64,000 nucleotides of DNA from Salsuginibacillus kocurii DSM 18087 (GTDB lineage: Bacteria > Bacillota > Bacilli > Bacillales > Marinococcaceae): assembly GCF_000377705.1 (NCBI RefSeq), contig NZ_KB898624.1, positions 1 to 64,000 on the forward strand. Reading direction: 5' to 3'. This document shows, in pieces, positions 51,536-60,242 of the stretch. The notes under the pieces are model-generated. The model saw only the letters and a list, made by a program, of their open reading frames with translations. It made no database searches and was not told where the DNA came from. Positions within the stretch are counted from its first letter, which is position 1, and each line of letters begins with the position of its first letter. Position numbers and translations under genes: made by a program.

Positions 51536-52627
51536 ATGAACATAAGCGAAACAAAACAAGTCTCTCCTTTCTTTGTTTTCTTTTTAATTCATGCTATGCA
51601 AGTAGGTATTGGCATTCTTACTTATCAACGAGCAGTAACGAAGTTTAGCGGAGAAGATTCATGGTTAGCAGTCCCAATAGCCACGCTCGTAGTATCCATT
51701 ATTATTTGGATGATGTACCAAGTCTTGAATGCTCATAATACAGATATAACAGAGATTCATAAACGTCTGTTTGGCAAATGGATTGGTGGCTTATTAACGA
51801 TATTATTTTCACTCTACCTCTTCCTTCTGGCTGTCTTTATCCTGCGGGCTTATATTGAAGTGATTCAAGTTTGGGTTTTTCAAGAGTTACAAACTTGGCA
51901 TATAAGTGTGCTGGCTGCTTTATTTTTTTATTCCGTCGTAAGTGGCGGCTTCCGGACGGTAACCGGATTATGTGTGGTGGGGGTGTTGCTCCCTTCAGTT
52001 TTGTTTTTTTTTATGTTGATACCTCTCGAATATGCACACTGGGTCAATTTAACCATTTATATTGATCATTCGTTTATAGAGATTTTACAAGGAGCGCTGG
52101 AAACGACCCTTTCTTATTTAGGCGTGGAAATGCTGCTTGTCTTTTATCCGTTTATTAAACGGGCGCAAGAATCACAATTATGGGCGCAAATTGGCAATGC
52201 GTCCACCGGCTTTGTATACCTTGTCATTATGTTAGTTTCCATTGTCTTTTACAGTAAAGAACAGCTGCAGGAAACGATTTGGCCGACATTAACGATGTTA
52301 AAAATTATTCATCTTCCCATTATTGAACGCTTTGAATATATCGGGATCTCCTTATGGATAGTCGCTATTTCGCCGAACATCGGCTTAGCTATTTGGTCTG
52401 CGAGTCGCGGCTTGAAAAATGTCTTTCTAGTTAAACAAAAGTATATCCTCATGTTCTTTAGTATCTGTGTTGCCTTTCTTCCTCCTTTATTTGTTGACCG
52501 CAGAGAAATCGAACAGTATGGGGAGATAATAAGTGACGTTGGCATGTACGTTATGTTGGTTTATATTCCTTTTCTCTACGTATCGCACCTTATTTTTCAA
52601 CGGATAAAGAAGGTGAAAGAAAAATGA
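51536..52627 (+). CDS. gerAB: Spore germinant receptor subunit B (GerAB family)
   Basis: A 363-residue APC-superfamily-like membrane protein with about ten segments, thought to hold the amino-acid germinant site. VSPFFVFFLIHAMQVGIGILTYQ is a typical N-terminus; HNTDITEIHKRLFGKWIGG follows. ATG 51536 is eight bases after AAAGGAGAG. The 3' end overlaps the C-subunit gene (ATGA). Confidence 0.93.
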   Translation: MNISETKQVSPFFVFFLIHAMQVGIGILTYQRAVTKFSGEDSWLAVPIATLVVSIIIWMMYQVLNAHNTDITEIHKRLFGKWIGGLLTILFSLYLFLLAVFILRAYIEVIQVWVFQELQTWHISVLAALFFYSVVSGGFRTVTGLCVVGVLLPSVLFFFMLIPLEYAHWVNLTIYIDHSFIEILQGALETTLSYLGVEMLLVFYPFIKRAQESQLWAQIGNASTGFVYLVIMLVSIVFYSKEQLQETIWPTLTMLKIIHLPIIERFEYIGISLWIVAISPNIGLAIWSASRGLKNVFLVKQKYILMFFSICVAFLPPLFVDRREIEQYGEIISDVGMYVMLVYIPFLYVSHLIFQRIKKVKEK

Positions 52628-53727
52628 AAAATTGTCTGCTCATGCTCGGGCTACTGCTTGTAGTAAGCGGCTGTGTAGAAACAAAAGTCATTGAAGAAAG
52701 CTCGCTCATACAAGCTTCTGCATTTGATAAAGCAGAAGATGGAAAGATCAAACATACAATTACTTATCCTTCATTTATTGATCAAGGGGAAGAAAGTCAC
52801 CTTCGTGTGAAAATGTTATCAGCAGTGGCAGAAACCACGCAGAAAACGAGCTCAGATATGGAGAATAAATCACAACGGACTTTGCGAATCGGTCAGCTGC
52901 GGGTCGTATTGATTGGGAGAGAGTTGGCAGAAGATGGTATTAAAACGATTTTGGATACGTATTACCGTGATCCTATGGTTGGGAATCGGATTTATATAGC
53001 TGTAACAGATGAAGACGCGGAAGAGAGTGTTAAGATAGCTACACTAGAGCGAGGAGAGAGAGCCGGGATGTATTTTTCAGATTTAATTAAGCACAATGTT
53101 GAAAATGAGAATATGCCCGAGACCAATTTGCATTTATTTGTATTTGCAATGTTTAGTGAAGGAAAAGACCCTCATTTGCCGTATATCGGCCAAACAGGGG
53201 AGCGTGCAGAAATCGAAGGAACTGCTCTATTTAAAGGAGCAGAAAGTAAAATGGTCGGAAAGCTTGATATGGACGAATCATTTTTATTACAGAAGCTGAA
53301 AATTGGACCGGCAGAGGGGACAAAGCAGTTCCACGTAGATTGGGGAGATATAGACAGCCATGTGTTTTTAGAAGACATTCATTCCGAGACGAGAATTAGT
53401 ATGGATCAAGAAGCGCCAGAACCTACATTTACCATTAAGATTACTATGCGTGGAATAATCAATGATTTTGATGAGCGACTAGACTTAGGCGTAGAAGGAA
53501 AAATGGAGAAAATGGAAAAGAGCATGTCGAAGCAACTGGAAGAGGAAATGAAACAACTACTTGTTAAACTACAAGAACTTGAAGTCGACCCGGCTGGATT
53601 CGGACAACAGTATAGACAAGCTCATAAAGGGTGGGACCGTGAGGAATTTTATGATGAGATTTACCCTAATTTGCAATTTAATTTCGATGTTGAGGTGAAC
53701 GTTGTACAGTCAGGCGCGGTAGAATAA
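52624..53727 (+). CDS. gerAC: Spore germinant receptor subunit C (GerAC lipoprotein)
   Basis: A 367-residue lipoprotein anchored outside the spore inner membrane. Signal peptide with lipobox VVSGC at 13-17. Conserved KTSSDMENKSQRTLRIGQLRVVLIG and a C-terminal GerAC domain rich in Glu. It overlaps gerAB by four bases and ends the receptor operon. Confidence 0.93.
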   Translation: MKNCLLMLGLLLVVSGCVETKVIEESSLIQASAFDKAEDGKIKHTITYPSFIDQGEESHLRVKMLSAVAETTQKTSSDMENKSQRTLRIGQLRVVLIGRELAEDGIKTILDTYYRDPMVGNRIYIAVTDEDAEESVKIATLERGERAGMYFSDLIKHNVENENMPETNLHLFVFAMFSEGKDPHLPYIGQTGERAEIEGTALFKGAESKMVGKLDMDESFLLQKLKIGPAEGTKQFHVDWGDIDSHVFLEDIHSETRISMDQEAPEPTFTIKITMRGIINDFDERLDLGVEGKMEKMEKSMSKQLEEEMKQLLVKLQELEVDPAGFGQQYRQAHKGWDREEFYDEIYPNLQFNFDVEVNVVQSGAVE

Positions 53728-53730
53728 ATA

Positions 53731-53760
53731 GTCATAACTTGTCCACTTGGTTCATAGAGT
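53731..53760 (+). promoter_or_regulatory. Possible sigma-E promoter of the M23-LysM gene
   Basis: GTCATAAC at 53731-53738, 14 bases, CATAGAGT at 53753-53760 fits the sigma-E pattern (GTCATATT / CATAnnnT). A sigma-A reading (TTGTCC, 15 bases, TATAGT) overlaps it, so the choice is open. Confidence 0.4.
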
Positions 53761-53791
53761 ATAGTGAACGCTATTGGCCAAGGAGGAGACG

Positions 53792-54514
53792 ATGAAAAAA
53801 CAATTCTTTCTTTTTATCATAACAGGGGTAGCTTTTATGTTAATTGGTTCATTCAGTGAAACAGATACCGCTCAGGCTCATAACCACGCTAAAGTCTGGC
53901 CTGTAGCGGAAGAGGGAGAGATTACAGATACCTTTGGCACTCGCGGAGGCACACATTTCGGAATAGATATTGCTGCTCCGGCAGGGACACCAGTAATAGC
54001 GGTGGCAGAGGGGATAGTGTCACGGTCTTACTACTCCTCGACTTATGGAGAAGTCATCTTTATTGAACATCCATCGGGTAAAGAGACGGTGTATGCGCAT
54101 TTACAGGCGCGCTATCTCTCAGAAAATGACCCGGTAAACCAAGGAGATTTTATTGGTGAACTGGGTATGACGGGAACAGCAAGCGGGCCTCATCTTCACT
54201 TTGAAATTCATGAGGGACCATGGACGGAAGATAAACGCTACGCGGTCGACCCTCTTGTACATATAGGTACATCCCCCACTCCAACTCACGCCGGGGCTGC
54301 ACCGCATGTTGATGGGCCTCAGCATGCACAAGTGCTTTCTGAGTCAGAAGTAAGCTCATCTTCTGGTGAAAAAATTCATACCGTAGAGGAGGGGGATAGC
54401 TTATGGGAGATTTCCGAAAAGAATGATATCTCCTTAACTGAATTAAAGGATAAGAATGATGTGAAGGACCATTATATTTATCCAGGGGATGAAATTGTAG
54501 TGCCAGCTTCTTAA
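53792..54514 (+). CDS. Secreted M23-family endopeptidase with C-terminal LysM
   Basis: A 240-residue exported cell-wall hydrolase. Signal peptide 1-30 ending AQA. The LytM/M23 zinc site is seen in THFGIDIAAP (HxxxD, about 55-64) and HLHFEIHE (HxH, about 130). A Ser/Pro/His-rich linker leads to a C-terminal LysM domain (HTVEEGDSLWEISEKND..IYPGDEIVVP). It probably cuts peptide cross-bridges in peptidoglycan. ATG 53792 after AAGGAGGAG; the in-frame TTG at 53774 is inferior. A possible sigma-E promoter suggests sporulation use (inference). Confidence 0.9.
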   Translation: MKKQFFLFIITGVAFMLIGSFSETDTAQAHNHAKVWPVAEEGEITDTFGTRGGTHFGIDIAAPAGTPVIAVAEGIVSRSYYSSTYGEVIFIEHPSGKETVYAHLQARYLSENDPVNQGDFIGELGMTGTASGPHLHFEIHEGPWTEDKRYAVDPLVHIGTSPTPTHAGAAPHVDGPQHAQVLSESEVSSSSGEKIHTVEEGDSLWEISEKNDISLTELKDKNDVKDHYIYPGDEIVVPAS

Positions 54515-54548
54515 CGTGTTGAGTTGGCTTAACAGAAGGAAAGAAAAA

Positions 54549-54576
54549 CAAAGACTACCCGTTCGGATAGCCTTTG
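54549..54576 (-). terminator. Terminator after serA
   Basis: CAAAG.CTA.CC pairs with GG.TAG.CTTTG; on the minus strand TTTTTCTTT follows. It lies 9 bases after the serA stop codon. Confidence 0.8.
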
Positions 54577-54584
54577 GTGCTCGT

Positions 54585-56210
54585 TTATACTTCAATTTTA
54601 TCGGCAATTGTAATTTCCTCAATCGAGGTTAGATCATCAACCACTTCACGACTTGGTTCACGGTCTATTGCTAACATCATAATCGCGTCACCGCCTTCTT
54701 GCTGGCGCCCGACCTGCATGGTGGCAATATTAACTTGATGTTCACCGAGAAGCTGCCCCATTTTTCCGATTACACCTGGTTTGTCCGTGTGCTGAATGTA
54801 AATCAGGTGTCCAGTAGGGAAAAAGTCAACGTGAAAATCATTGATTCGCACGATGCGGGGCCCATATTCTTTTACGTAGGTGCCATGCAGGGTAAAGGAG
54901 CGGTCTTCTCCTTTTACAGTGGCTTGAATCAGGTTCGCATAACCAAGTGTATCCGGGGCATGCTTTTCTCCAAATGTGATGCCTCGTTCTTTAGCAATTA
55001 ACGAAGCGTTGACATCGTTTACCGGCGCATCAACCCGCGGGGTCAAGAATCCAGCAATCAGGCTTCTAGTCATAATGGATGTTTCTAGTTCAGTAACATC
55101 GCCACTGTAAAAGACTTCAATGTCTTGCACAGCTGACTTCATGCATTGTGATAAAATGTTCCCCATTTTTTTAGATAATTCATAAAAAGGGCGGATTTCA
55201 TTAAATAGTTCTTTGGACATCGTTGGTAAATTAATCGAATTTAACGCTGGCAGTCCATTTAAGAAATTAATGACTTCTTCAGAAACTTGTACGGCTACGT
55301 TCATTTGAGCTTCTTTTGTTGAGGCTGCGATATGTGGGGTTGCAATCACCCGATTAGAAGCGAGTAAATCATAGTTTGTAACGGGTTCTTCAACAAACAC
55401 ATCAAGTGCAGCACCAGCGACATGGCCGCTGTCCAAATAATGCTTTAAAGCAGCTTCATCGATGATTCCACCTCGTGCACAATTTAATAAAAAGACGCCC
55501 GGTTTAGTTTTTCCGATATTATCCATTCCGAGCAAACCTTCCGTATCTTTAGTCAGTGGGGTATGCACGGTAATAATATCAGATTGGCTGAGGACTTCAT
55601 CGAGCTCTGCTGTCGTAACGCCCAATTTATCAGCGCGGTGCTTAGTTAAATACGGATCGTATACGAGCAAATCCATTTCGAATGCTTTTGCCCGTTTGGA
55701 AATCTCGCCGCCAATGCGGCCAAAGCCGACAATTCCAAGTGTTTTTCCGCGAAGTTCTCGTCCTTGAAATGCTTTCCGGTTCCATTCATGGGCTTTTACT
55801 GACGTGTTTGCCTGTGGAATATTGCGGCTTAATGAAATCATCATCGCAAAGGTGTGCTCAGCGGTAGAAATGGTATTTCCATCAGGTGCATTTACCACTA
55901 CAATGCCTCGTTTTGTAGCTGCATCAATATCAATATTATCAACGCCCACCCCGGCACGAGCAATGATTTTAAGCTGTGGCATTTTATCCATTATTTCTGC
56001 TGTGACAGTGGTGCCGCTTCTGACAAGCAAAGCATCGAATGCTTCCAAGTTCGGGGCATTTTCTACATATTCCGTAGTAACTTTCACATGTTCTTCGTCA
56101 ATTAATGGTTGAAGCCCTTCTTCGCTCATTGGATCTGATACTAAGACGTGATGTAATGTTTGATTTTTGAATTCTGTTCCCTCTGTAATAGGTGCCTCTG
56201 TTTGTATCAT
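54585..56210 (-). CDS. serA: D-3-phosphoglycerate dehydrogenase
   Basis: It oxidises 3-phosphoglycerate, the first step of serine synthesis. 541 residues. NAD-binding GFGRIGGE near 150, catalytic Arg in NCARGGIIDE, Glu in FVEEPV and His in TPHIAAST; then an intermediate domain and a C-terminal ACT domain (YIQHTDKPGVIGKMGQLL) for effector binding. ATG 56210 lies about 10 bases after AAAGGAG; GTG 56219 is too close to it. It reads leftward under a T-box leader. Confidence 0.94.
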   Translation of the reverse strand: MIQTEAPITEGTEFKNQTLHHVLVSDPMSEEGLQPLIDEEHVKVTTEYVENAPNLEAFDALLVRSGTTVTAEIMDKMPQLKIIARAGVGVDNIDIDAATKRGIVVVNAPDGNTISTAEHTFAMMISLSRNIPQANTSVKAHEWNRKAFQGRELRGKTLGIVGFGRIGGEISKRAKAFEMDLLVYDPYLTKHRADKLGVTTAELDEVLSQSDIITVHTPLTKDTEGLLGMDNIGKTKPGVFLLNCARGGIIDEAALKHYLDSGHVAGAALDVFVEEPVTNYDLLASNRVIATPHIAASTKEAQMNVAVQVSEEVINFLNGLPALNSINLPTMSKELFNEIRPFYELSKKMGNILSQCMKSAVQDIEVFYSGDVTELETSIMTRSLIAGFLTPRVDAPVNDVNASLIAKERGITFGEKHAPDTLGYANLIQATVKGEDRSFTLHGTYVKEYGPRIVRINDFHVDFFPTGHLIYIQHTDKPGVIGKMGQLLGEHQVNIATMQVGRQQEGGDAIMMLAIDREPSREVVDDLTSIEEITIADKIEV

Positions 56211-56273
56211 GTTCTTCACACTCCTTTATATAATTAGGATTCTCCTCTAGCTGCTTTCTAATGAAAGCGTTTT

Positions 56274-56550
56274 AAAAAGACGTTCACCCCCCACGAGTCA
56301 ACACTCGTGAGGGGCGAACGTCTTATCCGCGGTACCACCCTCATTCCAGCCTTTCACTGGCACTTGGACGAAATGTCCCTGGGATAACGGACCAACCGGG
56401 TTACCTTACTGATGTTCTATGTTCAGGTGACCAGCTCAGAAGCGCTAAGACTAATTGTATTTATTGCTGGATCGCACCTACCTCCAGCTCTCTGGGAAAT
56501 AAACACAAGCCCCTCTTCCTCAATGCTGCAGTCATTCTATTTTATGAGTT
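56274..56550 (-). ncRNA. T-box riboswitch of serA
   Basis: On the minus strand the leader carries the T-box sequence AGGGTGGTACCGCGG (complement of 56326-56341) that pairs with the acceptor end of uncharged tRNA. It is followed by a strong terminator (56274-56324: AAGACGTTC..CCCC.CACGAGT pairing with ACTCGTG..GGGG..GAACGTCTTTTT). The AGAG..GGAGGTAGGTGC part near 56480-56500 fits Stem I. A serine-specific tRNA is expected from the downstream gene; I could not fix the specifier codon by eye. Confidence 0.92.
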
Positions 56551-56557
56551 GTGTGAT

Positions 56558-56586
56558 AATTTAACACAGTAAAGAAGAAGTGTCAA
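56558..56586 (-). promoter_or_regulatory. Sigma-A promoter of serA T-box leader
   Basis: On the minus strand TTGACA (56586-56581), a 17-base spacer and TAAATT (56563-56558). The -35 is perfect. Confidence 0.75.
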
Positions 56587-56643
56587 TTCTATCTGTCAAG
56601 ATTGTTCTGATTTTTCATAAGTTTGTGTGGAGGGGGGATAAAA

Positions 56644-57720
56644 GTGAAAGTGATTCGTGTTCAAGCTGGAGATACGATCGCTAAAATTGCTGCGCGTGAA
56701 CAAGTACGAAAGACAACGCTTGTACATGTAAATGAGCGTTTAGCGAACACAGAGACTTACTTAGTCCCAGGAGAAGAATTAAAAATACCAGCTGAGAGTG
56801 GAGGAGCTCCTGGCCATCCGTGTGAGACAGAATTTGGCTGGCAAGAACTTGAGCAATTTAAACATGAATGGCGCAACAACGGCGAGGACTGGAAACAAAT
56901 CGGAAGTTCTTGTCTTGGCAGACCTCTTTATTCATTTGGTTGGGGGAAAGGAAAGGGGAAAGTTTTGTTTAGCGGGGGCTGGCATGGAAATGAGTGGCTG
57001 ACCAGCTGGTTTCTTGTTCACTTTTTAAAAACATTACAGAAGAAAACACAACAAAAAGAGACTTGGTATGGCTACCATCTTAGCAAATTGGAGAAGAATT
57101 TGTTTACAGTCTGGGTTCCTCTAGTGAATCCAGATGGGGTAGAACTGGTTCAGGAAGGTGCTGTGGAAGCGACACCTTTAAAACAGAAAGCCTTGCAAAT
57201 AAACGATGGTTTAGCTTGTTTCCGTCATTGGTCAGCTAATATTCGCGGGGTGGACTTAAACCACCAATGGCCTGCCGGTTGGGAGAAGGAAGCCAGCACA
57301 AGCCCCCAGAGACCTTGGCCCCGCCATTACGGAGGAGCGCAGCCGCTCACTGAACCCGAGGCAATTGCTGTATATGAGCTTGTTAAAAGCCTTGATTTTC
57401 AAAGTGTCTACGCTTTTCATTCGCAAGGTCAGGAGATATTTTGGGGATATGATAAACAAGAGCCGCCAAAAAGCGCAGACTATGCAAAACGGTTAGCACA
57501 GGCCAGTTCATACCAGCCAATACGAAATGCTGGAAGCGGAGCAGGATTTAAAGATTGGTTTATTAATGCATATAAAAAACCCGGGTTTACGATTGAAGTC
57601 GGAAAAGGGATAAATCCGCTTCCCTTTGAAGCTTCTTCTGAAATTTGGCGGAATAATGTTCCACTAGTACTTGAAGCCTTAGCTATTGCGGCGGAAGAAG
57701 CAGAAGCAAACGCTAAGTAA
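56644..57720 (+). CDS. LysM + M14-family gamma-D-glutamyl-(L)-meso-diaminopimelate peptidase
   Basis: A 358-residue zinc carboxypeptidase-type peptidase that cuts the D-Glu/diaminopimelate bond of peptidoglycan stems. LysM domain at 1-45 (KVIRVQAGDTIAKIAARE..YLVPGEELKIP), then the M14 domain: GGWHGNEW (zinc His and Glu, about 107-114), NPDG, RGVDLNHQWP, AFHSQGQEI (zinc His) and FTIEVGKG with catalytic Glu. No signal peptide, as in LysM-M14 ENP1-type enzymes, which act in the spore integuments or mother cell. GTG 56644 has GGAGGGGGG six bases upstream. Confidence 0.9.
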   Translation: MKVIRVQAGDTIAKIAAREQVRKTTLVHVNERLANTETYLVPGEELKIPAESGGAPGHPCETEFGWQELEQFKHEWRNNGEDWKQIGSSCLGRPLYSFGWGKGKGKVLFSGGWHGNEWLTSWFLVHFLKTLQKKTQQKETWYGYHLSKLEKNLFTVWVPLVNPDGVELVQEGAVEATPLKQKALQINDGLACFRHWSANIRGVDLNHQWPAGWEKEASTSPQRPWPRHYGGAQPLTEPEAIAVYELVKSLDFQSVYAFHSQGQEIFWGYDKQEPPKSADYAKRLAQASSYQPIRNAGSGAGFKDWFINAYKKPGFTIEVGKGINPLPFEASSEIWRNNVPLVLEALAIAAEEAEANAK

Positions 57721-57921
57721 TAAGAAAAGAGCTGTCTTAAAAGAAGTTTCTAAAGCATTGAAAAATGAAGCAGGTGCACAGGTACGCTTTCCGCTTGGTC
57801 AGTGAAGAGGACGGAGTGTGGTGTCACAGATCATTAGTGCGGCGTCGCGCAACTCCCCCGCCTGTATTTGTGTTATGGCAGCCGCGCCAACGGAAGCACC
57901 CAGTTTTCTTATGATAACTAG
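57721..57921. other. Unassigned intergenic block
   Basis: No gene seen. It contains CAGGTACGCTTTCCGC and CAACTCCCCCGCCTG, which might be a further decayed copy of the intergenic repeat, but the similarity is slight. The terminator of ppa follows. Confidence 0.3.
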
Positions 57922-57952
57922 AAAAGAGCTGCCCTTTTGGGACAGCCCTTTT
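57922..57952. terminator. Bidirectional terminator between the M14 gene and ppa
   Basis: AAAAGAGCTGCCC pairs with GGGACAGCCCTTTT; T-rich ends on both strands (TTTTC each way). Confidence 0.8.
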
Positions 57953-57991
57953 CATTCACAGTCACGATATAACTTTTTAAAGGTTTTCTTA

Positions 57992-58480
57992 TTAGCCTTG
58001 GGTCTTGTAGCGTTCAATACATTCGTCTACAAGTTGAGCAGCAGCTTCTGCATCTTCCCAGCCACCGATCTCAGTCTTTTTGTTTTCAAGGTCTTTGTAT
58101 GTTTTAAAGAAATGAGCAATTTCATCTAATTTGTGCTGTGGTACATCTTTAAGTGAGGTGATTTGCTCAAAACGTGGGTCTTCCACTGGTACAGCGATTA
58201 GCTTTTGATCTTCTTCACCATCATCAATCATGTTCAAATATCCAATTACGCGGGACTCAATCATGCAACCTGGGAAGGTTGGGTTTGTAACAAGTACTAA
58301 AATATCTAATGGATCGTCATCCAAAGCCAAAGTATCTTCTAAATACCCATATTCCGCTGGATAAAACATCGAAGAGAAAAGGACTCGGTCTAATTTAAAT
58401 ACACCTTTATCCTTGTCAAATTCATATTTGTTCTGGCTCCCTGTTGGAATTTCAATTAGTGCTTCTACAACTTTACTCAT
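57992..58480 (-). CDS. ppa: Inorganic pyrophosphatase (family I)
   Basis: A soluble cytoplasmic enzyme that hydrolyses pyrophosphate and drives biosynthetic reactions. 162 residues: EIPTGSQNKYEFDKD, YPAEYGYLEDTLALDDDPLDILV with the metal-binding aspartates, and PVEDPRF. ATG 58480 has AGGAGG upstream on the minus strand; the open frame to 58600 is not supported. Family I is notable, since B. subtilis itself relies on a family II enzyme (PpaC). Confidence 0.94.
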   Translation of the reverse strand: MSKVVEALIEIPTGSQNKYEFDKDKGVFKLDRVLFSSMFYPAEYGYLEDTLALDDDPLDILVLVTNPTFPGCMIESRVIGYLNMIDDGEEDQKLIAVPVEDPRFEQITSLKDVPQHKLDEIAHFFKTYKDLENKKTEIGGWEDAEAAAQLVDECIERYKTQG

Positions 58481-58674
58481 ATGTATTCCTCCTAAAATGT
58501 TTGTTTTGGTATTATGATTCTTAAAAAAGGTGAGAACTACGAAGATTTGTTCCATGAAAAGCTTGTACTCATTTACTGCTAACTTATAAAGTTGATTCAT
58601 TACAGCGATAAGTGGATGTGCAGGTATGCCTTAACCCGCATAAGCGGTTGGGCTCCCAATCAGACAGTTCGATG

Positions 58675-58705
58675 ATAAAAAGACCCAACCTGGGTGGATG
58701 GGCCT
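58675..58705 (-). terminator. Terminator after the ferredoxin gene
   Basis: On the minus strand GGCCCATCC pairs with GGTTGGGTC (with G-U pairs), followed by TTTTTATC. Confidence 0.7.
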
Positions 58706-58714
58706 CACTTTTCC

Positions 58715-58981
<267 letters not shown>

Positions 58982-59177
58982 TTAGGGTAAACATATTCCT
59001 TATAAAAAAACGAGCACTATACTGTTGCTCAAGTGTAAGTTCGGACATAAGGAATCAACTTTATATTTCATATTGTATGCCCTCATGTTAAACTTTTCAA
59101 CAGTTAAGAGCGTAGAATTCCCTGCTTTTTTGATAAAAATGTTATCAGAGAAACCTTTAAATAAGGGGGATATACAC

Positions 59178-60242
59178 TTGGAAAAGTTCCGGCAGGTGTT
59201 ATTTGTGCACCTTTTATCCAAGCTGCATCAGGATCGAACAGCCCGTTCAGCTTATCATTTACTAAAAGGAAAACGCTCTGCTCAAACCATTCAGGATGCC
59301 CGCTTGTATCAGATGTTAGAATATTTTGGAGCTGTTCCTGCCTGGAGTGACGAAGTCTTTGAACGGGATATTTTTGAATTAGAAGCGAAAAATTATATTG
59401 AAAAAGGACGGGAAGAGGGCTTTTATACGGTCACCCCTGCTGGAAACAGAGCTGTTCAGGCTGGTTTTAATATGTTTCCCTTTTCGCGCAGTTTTCATGG
59501 CTTTCATTTTAAAGACGATGCCCCCATATTTTGGGAACGGCTGCAGTTAGCGGTGCAGACCGTCTCCTTTATAACTGCAGGGAATACTTCATTTGTGCCG
59601 ATTAGTTCCAAATTTGAAGTGCAACAACAGATAAGGAAATGGTATTACAGGTATGATGATAAGCTGCAATTAAGCAGATCGCTCCTCCAAGAGCTTTATA
59701 CAGGGTTGGCGGAGTTATCAGATAAAGAAGCCTGTCTCCTTACTTCCCAGCTTACAGGCAGAGATGGTGTTGGGTTGACAATCCGCCAATTGAGCCGCCA
59801 GCAAGATGAAGAATACATACGGACTCTCTTTTGGGGCGTTGTCCATCATTTGACTGCAACTGTGAAATCTTCGCCCGAGCAATTCCCCGTTCTGCATGCC
59901 CTCTCCTATGATTTAACAGAAAGGAGCACGTTAACCTACACTGCGCAAAAAACCCTTCTGTTACTCGAACAAGGTTATTCCTTTTCTGACATTGTCCAAT
60001 TTCGTAAGTTAAAGCCGAGTACAATTGAAGACCACTTTGTAGAAATAGCGGGGGCAGTAGAAGGGTTTAGATTTAATGAGCTAGTGAGTGAACAGGTTAA
60101 GCAAAAAGTTGTGCAAGTCTCTAAACAGGAGAATACGAAACGGCTTAAACTAATTAAAATGTCTTTAGATGCGGAACAGATAGAGGCCACTTATTTTGAG
60201 ATTCGCTTAGCGCTCGCTCTAGGAGGGAAAGAGGAGTTATGA
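59178..60242 (+). CDS. ypbB: YpbB-like helix-turn-helix protein, partner of RecQ-type helicase
   Basis: A 354-residue soluble protein. The C-terminal third has an RQC/HTH-40-like domain (KTLLLLEQGYSFSDIVQFRKLKPSTIEDHFVE). Function unknown, but it is always next to recS. TTG 59178 is chosen: AAGGGGG lies upstream and the length matches YpbB. The reading frame extends back to 59025, but without a ribosome site. It overlaps recS by four bases (ATGA). Confidence 0.9.
   Translation: MEKFRQVLFVHLLSKLHQDRTARSAYHLLKGKRSAQTIQDARLYQMLEYFGAVPAWSDEVFERDIFELEAKNYIEKGREEGFYTVTPAGNRAVQAGFNMFPFSRSFHGFHFKDDAPIFWERLQLAVQTVSFITAGNTSFVPISSKFEVQQQIRKWYYRYDDKLQLSRSLLQELYTGLAELSDKEACLLTSQLTGRDGVGLTIRQLSRQQDEEYIRTLFWGVVHHLTATVKSSPEQFPVLHALSYDLTERSTLTYTAQKTLLLLEQGYSFSDIVQFRKLKPSTIEDHFVEIAGAVEGFRFNELVSEQVKQKVVQVSKQENTKRLKLIKMSLDAEQIEATYFEIRLALALGGKEEL

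Noticed and set aside
59025-59177. N-terminal extension of ypbB
   Set aside because: It lacks a ribosome site and exceeds the family length; TTG 59178 fits both.
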